A DNA stretch of 24,527 nt from Ghiorsea sp. (GTDB lineage: Bacteria; Pseudomonadota; Zetaproteobacteria; Mariprofundales; Mariprofundaceae), in assembly GCA_021772875.1 (NCBI GenBank), contig JAJFLD010000022.1:1-24527 (forward strand), written 5' to 3'. Both the position numbers and the translations under genes were made by a program. The notes beneath the pieces were generated by a model, which worked only from the letters and a program-made list of their open reading frames with translations, was not told where the DNA came from and did no database searches. Every line of letters begins with the position of its first letter. Position 1 is the first letter of the stretch. Positions 1-7,383 of this stretch are shown here, piece after piece.

Positions 1-1734
1 TGGAGCCAAGCAACCTTTGGCAGTGCTTGCTGAATTGTTGGCAGTGGGTGTGTTTGTTGTTGGTGTTGCAGCAACTGTTTTGGGTATAGCTAGAGCAGCA
101 GGATCTACAATGATACCATTGCTGATACCATCTTCATCTCCTGCACCACCATCGGTAAGATAAATGATAAGACCTTTGCCATTGTCATCATGAAATACTG
201 TGTTGCTTTCACTATCAGACCATTGCGCAGAAGGATTCAATTTCAACCAAGTTGTGTCATCATCTAATACGTCAGGTGTAATAATGTGAACTTGTGTTGT
301 TTCACCTTGTTCAAGAGCATGAATTTGGAAGGAAAATAGGCTGCCAGAAACTTGATAAGCAGCAGGTGTTTGAATTTGTGTATGGAGAAGTGATGGTGCT
401 TGAACTTTACGAAGTTCGCCATTTCCTTCTACGATTAAGGCATAACGACCATTGGGTGTTAACCATGTTGCAACACGAGCTGATAACGCATCGTCAATAC
501 CATCTTGGTCAAGATCAAAACCTTCTTCTTGGCTATCTGCAATACCATCTGCATCACTATCAAGTGAAGCATCATGAATATCACCTTCAGTGAACATATA
601 TACTTCTTGAACATCAGGTTGGATGCGGCGTGTGTAAGCAATATTTAAAGTTTGTGATGAACCTTTGGCAATATGTGGATCGCGATCCATGTGCATTGCA
701 TCAGCTGAAACATTGATGGCTTCTGTCCAAGTGCCATTGGCTTCATGTTGGGCAATGAAAATTTCAGAATCAATGCCTGTTTTTTGTTGCCATGCTACTG
801 CCCAAGTATCATCAGCTAAAGACACAAGTGAAGGTTGAAGTACCATGTCTCCTGCATCAGGTAGCAATACCATATTATGTGTAGCCACCCCTGAGATAGC
901 ATCAAAAGCTTTACTCCAAACTTGGCTGTGTGCTTGTAGGCTCCAACCGGTGAAAGCAAGTGCGATTTCTTCGTGATTGAGGGTATCGGCTGCAAGTTGT
1001 ACAGCAGACTCTTGGAAATAAGGTGCAGCGATGTTTTGTACAACAGTGATGGGTGAAGCCCATGTTTGTTGATCATGACTATTGCTTACCAAAACATCCC
1101 AAACATTGTTGTGCCTTTGGCTCCAGACAATGCTTTGCAAACCTGTAGGGTGAGTAATGATGGCTGCATCGCCAACCAAACTTGCTTGGGCGCTGATGCG
1201 GATGGGTGCAGACCAACCTTGTTGGTTGCCGTAAAGCACGAACAATTCGCCCTCTACCAATTTCCCAGTTGCAGGTGTTGTGGCTAAGACAATAAGGTCT
1301 CCAGCAATTGAAGTGCTAACATCGATGATGTTCGAGTTTGCGAGCGGCCACACATGTGATGCAGCACTCCAAGTGTTGGAGCTGGCAGAGAAATGAAACA
1401 TGGTCGGTGCCACGCTTTCACCCCAGCCAAGTGCCAATGATGCTGAAGCCAAATAGGCTTGAGTGAGCATTGGATTTGAAGATAGTGAGGTTGATGTCCA
1501 GTTGATACCATCATTTTGTGATTCCCAAATCAACATGCCTAAAGTATTGGCAGCCGCTGTTTTGATGTGGGTTGTTGAAAGGACTAGAGGGGCTTTGTTG
1601 CCACCATAGTGGGCAGTGCTACTTTGGTTAAAAGAGGTTGGCAATGCATGTTGTTCCCATGCTTCTGCTTGGCTGCAGATAAGACCGGTTAAAATTAAAG
1701 CTAGTGTGAGGTTAAAAGTTGTTTTGAACATCAT
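1..1734 (-). CDS. Secreted choice-of-anchor-U-type surface protein, partial (C-terminus beyond window)
   Basis: I translated this by hand. The minus-strand frame is open from ATG at 1734 (or an adjacent in-frame ATG at 1731) to position 1, so at least 577 residues are present without a stop. An AGGAG lies just upstream and its spacing favours 1731. Residues 1-25 form a signal peptide with a hydrophobic core ending in SQAEA. The next ~360 residues are repetitive and rich in W, S, T and N, with sialidase/propeller-like blocks such as DDTWAVAWQQ. An Asp-rich calcium-binding-like stretch (DSDADGIADS...DLDQDGIDD) sits near 390-415. The segment near 520-548 (TDGGAGDEDGISNGIIVDP) matches what I know of the choice-of-anchor U family. 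A Thr/Asn/Ser/Ala linker follows, with Cys575 close to the edge. Inference: an exported protein with a C-terminal sorting tail. Function unknown. Confidence 0.85.
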   Translation of the reverse strand, partial: MMFKTTFNLTLALILTGLICSQAEAWEQHALPTSFNQSSTAHYGGNKAPLVLSTTHIKTAAANTLGMLIWESQNDGINWTSTSLSSNPMLTQAYLASASLALGWGESVAPTMFHFSASSNTWSAASHVWPLANSNIIDVSTSIAGDLIVLATTPATGKLVEGELFVLYGNQQGWSAPIRISAQASLVGDAAIITHPTGLQSIVWSQRHNNVWDVLVSNSHDQQTWASPITVVQNIAAPYFQESAVQLAADTLNHEEIALAFTGWSLQAHSQVWSKAFDAISGVATHNMVLLPDAGDMVLQPSLVSLADDTWAVAWQQKTGIDSEIFIAQHEANGTWTEAINVSADAMHMDRDPHIAKGSSQTLNIAYTRRIQPDVQEVYMFTEGDIHDASLDSDADGIADSQEEGFDLDQDGIDDALSARVATWLTPNGRYALIVEGNGELRKVQAPSLLHTQIQTPAAYQVSGSLFSFQIHALEQGETTQVHIITPDVLDDDTTWLKLNPSAQWSDSESNTVFHDDNGKGLIIYLTDGGAGDEDGISNGIIVDPAALAIPKTVAATPTTNTPTANNSASTAKGCLAP

Positions 1735-1780
1735 CGTCTCCTGTAGAGTGTTTATTTAAGACCGCTCGCGACAGTCATAA

Positions 1781-1817
1781 GATATATATCGACATGGACG
1801 GATCATCCTACGTAGGA
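1781..1817. promoter_or_regulatory. Two perfect palindromes in a divergent intergenic region
   Basis: The 273-bp gap between the leftward surface-protein gene and the rightward gene at 2008 contains GATATATATC (1781-1790) and TCCTACGTAGGA (1806-1817), both perfect inverted repeats. They lie 47-83 bp upstream of the leftward start. A dimeric regulator site is a reasonable guess, but no regulator is identified. I see no convincing sigma70 promoter for the rightward gene. Confidence 0.35.
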
Positions 1818-2007
1818 CTAAGGCGTATTTAGGGCTAAGGATTTTACTTATTTATGGGCTTATTTTTTGATGGAATGGGAGTAAGGCTTAGGCTGGTGAC
1901 TTTTGCTACCGTTGTTTGAAAGACTAACTTGTAACTTCTCGCCATCATTTTTTTCTTATCAAGGGTGTTCAAGAGGGAAATGAAATTAGCAGTGAGGAGT
2001 TTTAGGC

Positions 2008-2250
2008 ATGAAGAAGTTAGTTTTTTTAGTGCTCACATTATGTTTGTTTGCAGGCACTGCATCAGCAGATGTTGAAGATCGTGCGAATGCAGTGCTTGCC
2101 AGCGTTGAAGGTAATCAGAGTTATGAAGCACATTTTGCGCGTGAGTTAGTAGCCATTGCAGAAGATGAGTTGGGACATGGTGAAGCGTCAGTGGCACGTG
2201 CTTTTATGGATGCAGCGGAAAAATATGCACGTCAAGCAGGGGGTAAATAG
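2008..2250 (+). CDS. Small exported helical protein, unknown function
   Basis: This 80-residue protein has a clear Sec signal peptide (MKK, then a Leu/Val/Phe-rich core) and a likely cleavage after TASA, leaving a mature protein of about 60 residues. The mature part is rich in Ala and Glu and probably helical. I do not recognise a family. A GAGGAG about 8 nt upstream supports the ATG at 2008. The stop codon is directly followed by the ATG of the next gene, an OmpA-domain lipoprotein, so the two are almost certainly co-transcribed and translationally coupled. Inference: a periplasmic partner of that lipoprotein. Confidence 0.8.
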   Translation: MKKLVFLVLTLCLFAGTASADVEDRANAVLASVEGNQSYEAHFARELVAIAEDELGHGEASVARAFMDAAEKYARQAGGK

Positions 2251-2955
2251 ATGAAACGTTTATTAATGATTGCAACATGTGCGTCCATGGCTGCATGTAC
2301 GGGGCATTTACCTTCGACACAATACAGTGAGCTTGATGATGTTCGCGCAGCTATTCAAAAAGCCAGAGATGCAGGTGCTGAGCAATGTGCTCCAGCAGAA
2401 TTGGCAAAAGCAGAAGCTAGGCAATTGCATGCTGCCCATGAACTTGATGAGGGTTCATCGTATGATCAAGATGCAGCATCTTTTTTGATTGATGATGGCA
2501 AGGCTTCAGCAGATCAAGCTTATGCCAAGTGTACGGCTGCTAAACCAAAACCAGCACCAAAACCTAAGCCAGTTGTTATTCAGCCAAAACCAGCGCCAAA
2601 ACCAATGGTTGTTAAACCTGAAGTGATTGCGTTGGATGGTGTTTTCTTTGAGAGCAATAGTGCCAATTTAACGGCTTCATCCACTGCAACCTTGGACAAG
2701 GCCGTTGAGGCATTGAAAAAACGGGCAGACGTTAAGGTAGAAGTGGCAGCACATACGGATAGTGGCGGTAAAGCTTCGTACAATGAACATTTGTCAGGTT
2801 TGCGTGCACAGGCAGTGCGTGGTTATCTTGTATCACACGGCATTGATGCCACACGTTTAACTGCTAAAGGTTATGGTGAAGCGTCACCGATTGCAGATAA
2901 TGCAACCAAAGAAGGTAGAGCGAAAAACCGCCGTGTTGAATTAATCATTAAATAA
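2251..2955 (+). CDS. DUF4398-OmpA lipoprotein (peptidoglycan-associated)
   Basis: The N-terminus has a lipoprotein signal with lipobox MAAC (Cys16). Residues about 28-95 resemble DUF4398, with alternating Ala/Glu/Lys helices and an 'APAELAKAEAR' pattern. A Pro/Lys linker follows (about 97-122), then an OmpA C-terminal domain (about 127-234). The residues that bind diaminopimelate in the OmpA family are present: Asp170 in HTDSGG and Arg185 in LSGLRAQAV, followed by KNRRVEL near the end. Expected location is the outer membrane, tethered non-covalently to peptidoglycan. The start abuts the stop of the gene before it. A GGGGG run inside that gene probably serves as its ribosome binding site. A terminator follows at 2979. 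Confidence 0.9.
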   Translation: MKRLLMIATCASMAACTGHLPSTQYSELDDVRAAIQKARDAGAEQCAPAELAKAEARQLHAAHELDEGSSYDQDAASFLIDDGKASADQAYAKCTAAKPKPAPKPKPVVIQPKPAPKPMVVKPEVIALDGVFFESNSANLTASSTATLDKAVEALKKRADVKVEVAAHTDSGGKASYNEHLSGLRAQAVRGYLVSHGIDATRLTAKGYGEASPIADNATKEGRAKNRRVELIIK

Positions 2956-2978
2956 TCAATACATTGAGCATTGAAAAG

Positions 2979-3006
2979 GCCTGTGGTAAAACACAGGCTT
3001 TTTTTT
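2979..3006 (+). terminator. Rho-independent terminator after the OmpA lipoprotein gene
   Basis: A 7-bp GC-rich stem, GCCTGTG / CACAGGC, with a 6-nt loop is followed by eight T residues. It ends the two-gene unit before cmoB. Confidence 0.9.
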
Positions 3007-3062
3007 GCCTTTTGATTCGGGAATGATTCAATTACCTTAGCGTCTTTTTAAGGAGATAGATT

Positions 3063-4055
3063 TTGGGCTTTCTCAAAACATATCAAAGACAAGAACAGTC
3101 TAGCTTGAAGCAATCTTTAGCGGGGTCACCCTTGATTGCTTATACAGATGATATCTTACGTTTATTTGATCAAGGCTGGGCAAGGCTGCTTAATCATGGT
3201 GATTTTTTGCGATGGCGGGCTGGTTTTGAATCTTTGCCTGAAAACAGCACAGCAGATATGCAATGTTCGGATGTTATTCAAGTTGGTTCGGTCACCGACA
3301 CCGTCTTAAACCCTTTAGCTATTGAGACAGCCCTGCAAGCTTTGCGGCCTTGGCGCAAAGGTCCGTTTGCGCTCTTTGGCGTTTATATTGATACAGAATG
3401 GCGCTCTGATTGGAAGTGGCAACGTGTTGTGCCACACATTTCCCCACTTCAAGGGCGTCGGGTGCTTGATATTGGCTGCGGCTCGGGTTATCACCTCTGG
3501 CGCATGTGGGGCGAGGGTGCCGATTTGGTTGTTGGCATTGATCCAACACCATTATTCAGCCTGCATTTTGCAAGCATCAAACGTTATCAGCCTCAAGCGC
3601 CTGTGTTTCTTGTGCCAACGGGCATTGATGAGATGCCTGAATCAATGTGTAGCTTTGATACTGTCTTTTCCATGGGTATTCTTTATCACCGTAGAGAGCC
3701 TTTAGCCCATTTGATTCGCCTTAAAGAATTGCTTAAAGATGGTGGCGAGCTGGTGCTTGAAACCTTGGTTGTAGATGGAAATGAACAGACTTGTTTGATG
3801 CCACATGGTAGGTATGCAAAAATGAGAAATGTTTGGTTTATTCCTTCTGTGGCGATGTTAAAAATTTGGCTTGAGCGGGTTGGTTTTTTTGATGTGCGAT
3901 GCGTGGATTTAAATACCACAAGCATAGAAGAACAACGGGTAACCCCTTGGATGACTTTTGAATCACTGGCTTCATTTTTAGATCCTGATGATTTAAGCAA
4001 AACGATTGAAGGTTATCCTGCCCCCCAACGGGCTGTGATGTTGGCAAGAGCATGA
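3063..4055 (+). CDS. cmoB: tRNA U34 carboxymethyltransferase CmoB
   Basis: CmoB transfers the carboxymethyl group of carboxy-S-adenosylmethionine to 5-hydroxyuridine at tRNA wobble position 34, giving cmo5U. At 330 residues it matches the family (about 323). It has the SAM-type motif LDIGCGSGYHLWRM (135-148), GIDPTPLF, the conserved upstream block GPFALFGVYIDTEWRSDWKW, and a C-terminal EEQR.TPWM.FESL..FLDP..... EGYPAPQRA signature. The start is TTG, chosen because AGGAG lies 7 nt upstream (3051-3055) and no ATG is available. CmoA, which makes the cofactor, is not in the window. The last 4 bp overlap recJ (ATGA). Confidence 0.95.
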   Translation: MGFLKTYQRQEQSSLKQSLAGSPLIAYTDDILRLFDQGWARLLNHGDFLRWRAGFESLPENSTADMQCSDVIQVGSVTDTVLNPLAIETALQALRPWRKGPFALFGVYIDTEWRSDWKWQRVVPHISPLQGRRVLDIGCGSGYHLWRMWGEGADLVVGIDPTPLFSLHFASIKRYQPQAPVFLVPTGIDEMPESMCSFDTVFSMGILYHRREPLAHLIRLKELLKDGGELVLETLVVDGNEQTCLMPHGRYAKMRNVWFIPSVAMLKIWLERVGFFDVRCVDLNTTSIEEQRVTPWMTFESLASFLDPDDLSKTIEGYPAPQRAVMLARA

Positions 4056-5746
4056 GTTTTGTACTCAAAGGAAAACGAACACGAAAAGGTTCTACGTTAA
4101 ACTGGCGACATACTGCTTTGGTTTCAAATGATCCGCTTGAAACTTGGCAGTGTTTATTGGATGCACGGGGGTTGCATGAGACAGATGCATTTTTCTCTCC
4201 TGCATTGTCAGATTTGCCCGATCCTTTTTTGATGCAAGATATGACCAAAGCTGCATCGAGGTTGGTTTTAAGTATTCAGAACAAAGAAAAGATTCATGTT
4301 TTTGGCGACTTTGATTGTGATGGTGTCAGTGGAACCAGTATTCTGGTGGATGCATTACGGGCTACTGGTGTGGACATTACCTATTCGATTCCTCATCGCA
4401 GCGATGATGGACATGGTATTGGTGTAGAAGCGGTACGTGAGGCTTTTGAGGCAGGTGCCAAGCTTGGTTTAAGTGTAGATACGGGTACAACATGTTTAGA
4501 AGCAAGTGATGTGGCAGTTGCGTTAGGTTTTGATTTGATTATCACTGATCACCATTTGCCTGATGAAATACTGCCCAATGCTTTTGCCCTGCTCAACCCT
4601 GCACGCAAAGATTGTGGCTTTGCTGATAGGGTATTGTGTGGCACGGGCGTGGCATTTTTTCTACTGATGGCAACCTGGAAACTTTTGGACGCACAAAAAC
4701 AACGCCCAGCTTATGATTTAAAACAATTGCTGGATAGGGTTGCCATGGCAACAGTTGCCGATGTGATGTTATTGCGAGGCGTTAATCGGATATTGGTATA
4801 TTATGGTTTGAGGCAGTTACAAAGTTCTCCTTCTGTAGGGATGTCGGCATTGTTGGATAGTGCAAAAGTAAATCGGCAACGTATTTCAGTGGAAACCATA
4901 GGTTTTTATTTGGCACCACGTATCAATGCGGCAGGGCGAATGCGGCATGGCGAAGAGGCAATGCATTTATTGTGTTGTGAAGATGTTGAGCAAGCAAAAG
5001 CTTTGGCCGAATCATTGGATAACTTTAATCAAGAGCGCAGGAAAGTAGAAACAGATACATTCAAAGATGCAGTGGCCAAGTTAGGCTCAGGAGATGTGTT
5101 AGCTGTTTATGATAAGCAGTGGCATGCAGGTGTGGTGGGTTTGGTTGCAGGGCGATTAGCACGCTTGCATGGTAGGCCTGCAGCCGTTGGTTTTGTAGAT
5201 CATGACAGCAATATTAGAGTTTCGTTGCGTGGTGTTAAAGGTTTTCATATTGGCGCATTATTGCAAGCTTGTGCGCAACATTTAACTGGTTTTGGCGGAC
5301 ATGCAGGTGCAGGTGGCGGCACAGTGAAAGCGGCAAGCTGGGTTGAATTTGTACAGACTTTTAACCAAGCTGTGCAAAAGCAAAAAGAAGACGGGGAGAT
5401 TCAAAACCATACTTTGGTTGATGGTGTCTTAAATTTAGCTGCTTTGCATTTTGGTTTAGCCAGCCGTTTAAAACGTTTTGAACCTATAGGGCAAGGCAAC
5501 CCTGCTTGTTTGTGGTTACTTTCAGATGTTTCCATTGCAGATGTGAAAAAATTAAAAGGTGGTGTTTTTCGTTTGCAATTGACCGACGGCAAGCACTTTG
5601 CTCAAGGTGTTGTGTTTAAAGGATCAGTTTTGGAAGATGATTTACAACAAGGTGTTTGTGTATCGCTGTTGGGGCAATTGAAAACGGATGATTTCCGAGG
5701 TGGTGAAGCAGTACAATTTGTGGTGGAAGATGTTGTTTTAACTTAA
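4052..5746 (+). CDS. recJ: Single-stranded-DNA-specific 5'-3' exonuclease RecJ
   Basis: RecJ degrades single-stranded DNA 5' to 3' in RecF-pathway recombination, mismatch repair and base excision repair. The 564 residues fit the family (about 570). Visible motifs are GDFDCDGVSG (85-94, the DxD metal site), VDTGTT near 143, DHH at 166-168 (ITDHHLPDE), CGTGVAFFL, HAGVVGLVAGRL near 358, FGGHAGAGGG (414-423, the DHHA1 GGH), and RFEPIGQGNP introducing the C-terminal OB fold. It is translationally coupled to cmoB. It converges on the exopolysaccharide operon: its stop overlaps the last 4 bp of the minus-strand gene, and no terminator is visible between them. Confidence 0.96.
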   Translation: MSFVLKGKRTRKGSTLNWRHTALVSNDPLETWQCLLDARGLHETDAFFSPALSDLPDPFLMQDMTKAASRLVLSIQNKEKIHVFGDFDCDGVSGTSILVDALRATGVDITYSIPHRSDDGHGIGVEAVREAFEAGAKLGLSVDTGTTCLEASDVAVALGFDLIITDHHLPDEILPNAFALLNPARKDCGFADRVLCGTGVAFFLLMATWKLLDAQKQRPAYDLKQLLDRVAMATVADVMLLRGVNRILVYYGLRQLQSSPSVGMSALLDSAKVNRQRISVETIGFYLAPRINAAGRMRHGEEAMHLLCCEDVEQAKALAESLDNFNQERRKVETDTFKDAVAKLGSGDVLAVYDKQWHAGVVGLVAGRLARLHGRPAAVGFVDHDSNIRVSLRGVKGFHIGALLQACAQHLTGFGGHAGAGGGTVKAASWVEFVQTFNQAVQKQKEDGEIQNHTLVDGVLNLAALHFGLASRLKRFEPIGQGNPACLWLLSDVSIADVKKLKGGVFRLQLTDGKHFAQGVVFKGSVLEDDLQQGVCVSLLGQLKTDDFRGGEAVQFVVEDVVLT

Positions 5747-7116
5747 TGGGCGAGTGATTGTATATGTTTTTCTTCTTGTTTTTGTTTCGCCTGCTTTTCA
5801 GCTTCTAACATGCGCATAGCAAAGATAAGCCCCAAAACAATCATGAATGGTTCCATGATACGCACAATGATGAAGGTGTTTGCTCCAATGGCATGTACCA
5901 ATAATCCACCATAACCACACAATGTGCCCAATGCGACTCCACGCATGATAGGGTCTTGTAGGTCTCGACTGCTTTTTTTCAACATCACCCAAATACGTCG
6001 TAATAACCAAATGAAAAAAATCAGCCCAACAATGCCTGTTTCGAGTAATACGCGTGGGTATTGCGCATCAAGGAATTTACCGCCCGTGATACCTACACCA
6101 AAAATTGGATTTTTAGGGAAAGATTTGAGCACGACCTCTTCCCATGATTTTAAGCGCTCGGAAGTAGATGTATCCACGGTGACACCACCGACATCAAGCT
6201 GACCTGTTTGTTCAGCTTGATTAAAGGTAAACATAATACGATTAATAACATTTTGTGGTAAAACAAAGGGGGCAAGGGAAAGGCCGCCTAGGCACATAAA
6301 AATAAGAAGTTTTTTCTTTTCTGCATAGATTAAAAAACACAACATAGCACCAATAAAGGATAGGTATGAGCTTCGTGATTCGGTAAATGCAAAAGGAATT
6401 AGGATGATACCCATCATAGTCAAAAGCATATAGCGCTGCTTTTTGTTGGTGGTATGCAGCAAGATGCCAAGCATGATACTGAACATAAACATCAAATAAC
6501 CACCAAAGGTGTTGGGTTCACCATCTACACCCTCAAAAGGAGCAGAAACACGTAAACCTTGTGGGATTTGGGCCATGCCCAAAAAGGATGCAACTAGGCA
6601 AGTGAAAATCATGACGATGAGAAAACGTTTGATGATAGCTTCATCATGAATATGGTTGATGACGATATAAAAAAGTACGAAATACTCCAAATATTTGATG
6701 ACAAAAAACAAACCATACATGCCTACATGCCCTGAAAACATAGACAGAAGTGTGGCAAATAAACAGGCGAACCAATAGAGCCCCATGGCTTGGTTCACGG
6801 GTGTGTAACGCATAATGCTTAGCTCATTGCGTATGGCCAGTCGAAATATCCAAGAGATACATATCAGTGTGAGCATAATATCATCAAGGCGAAGTGTGAT
6901 GCCTCGAGATTCTGTGGTTGTAACAGCATTGGAATAAACTTCTGCCCGCGTTGGGCCACCAAAAATTAATTCAGGCGACAATAATGTTGATAAAATAAGA
7001 AAATATAAGGCCAACTCAATGCTTGAAAAGGTAATGATGACAATCATAAGCCCTGCAATAATAAGAATAGGCCCTTTAACCAGACCTGGAGCCAATAAAT
7101 AGGCCGCATAAAGCAA
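5743..7116 (-). CDS. O-antigen ligase / polysaccharide polymerase family membrane protein
   Basis: This is a polytopic membrane protein of at least 457 residues with about ten or more hydrophobic segments. It carries family hallmarks of O-antigen ligase/Wzy_C proteins: a large periplasmic loop after TESRSSYLSFIGAML and the LLETGIVGLIFFIWLLRR block. The His often found before that last block (HN.YL) is not seen; the sequence reads AQYPRVLLETG. It is last in the operon after the Wza-like, Wzc-like and small membrane genes, so a role in polymerising or transferring the exported polysaccharide is inferred. The coordinates use the TTG at 7116, which has no Shine-Dalgarno. The frame stays open upstream, and CTG at 7185 or ATT at 7179 would add an N-terminal segment and a first membrane span (see findings). 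Confidence 0.85.
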   Translation of the reverse strand: MLYAAYLLAPGLVKGPILIIAGLMIVIITFSSIELALYFLILSTLLSPELIFGGPTRAEVYSNAVTTTESRGITLRLDDIMLTLICISWIFRLAIRNELSIMRYTPVNQAMGLYWFACLFATLLSMFSGHVGMYGLFFVIKYLEYFVLFYIVINHIHDEAIIKRFLIVMIFTCLVASFLGMAQIPQGLRVSAPFEGVDGEPNTFGGYLMFMFSIMLGILLHTTNKKQRYMLLTMMGIILIPFAFTESRSSYLSFIGAMLCFLIYAEKKKLLIFMCLGGLSLAPFVLPQNVINRIMFTFNQAEQTGQLDVGGVTVDTSTSERLKSWEEVVLKSFPKNPIFGVGITGGKFLDAQYPRVLLETGIVGLIFFIWLLRRIWVMLKKSSRDLQDPIMRGVALGTLCGYGGLLVHAIGANTFIIVRIMEPFMIVLGLIFAMRMLEAEKQAKQKQEEKHIQSLAH

Positions 7117-7181
7117 TAAGGTTGTAAAGACAAAGGTCAGTAAAATGGTTGGCGGAATAGGTACGCGGATGGATTTAATAT

Positions 7182-7376
7182 TCAGGACAAATCTCGCGTT
7201 GGTTGGGTTCTATTATCCAAAGGAATGTAATCCTTGTTGTATGGTTCATCCAATTTTTGGTTGCACTCACGCATAAAAACTGCTGTTGCCGCTGCAAGCA
7301 TGGTAATGATTAAGATAACAATGAACCTCCGCCAGCGTTGCTTGCGTTTGAGATAATGATTGAGATCCCTTTGCAT
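7182..7376 (-). CDS. Small single-span membrane protein in exopolysaccharide operon
   Basis: The 64-residue protein has a very basic N-terminus (KRKQRWRR), one transmembrane helix (about 18-34) and a hydrophilic tail, giving a predicted N-in, C-out topology. No family is recognised. It starts 7 bp after the Wzc-like stop, with a weak AGGA upstream, and ends where the ligase-like frame begins. Its fixed place between the tyrosine kinase and the ligase suggests an accessory subunit of polysaccharide assembly, but that is inference. Confidence 0.7.
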   Translation of the reverse strand: MQRDLNHYLKRKQRWRRFIVILIITMLAAATAVFMRECNQKLDEPYNKDYIPLDNRTQPTRDLS

Positions 7377-7383
7377 GGCAGAT

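Noticed and set aside
459..641. Short frames on both strands between 294 and 1514
   Set aside because: They lie inside the continuous minus-strand surface-protein frame that runs off the left edge.
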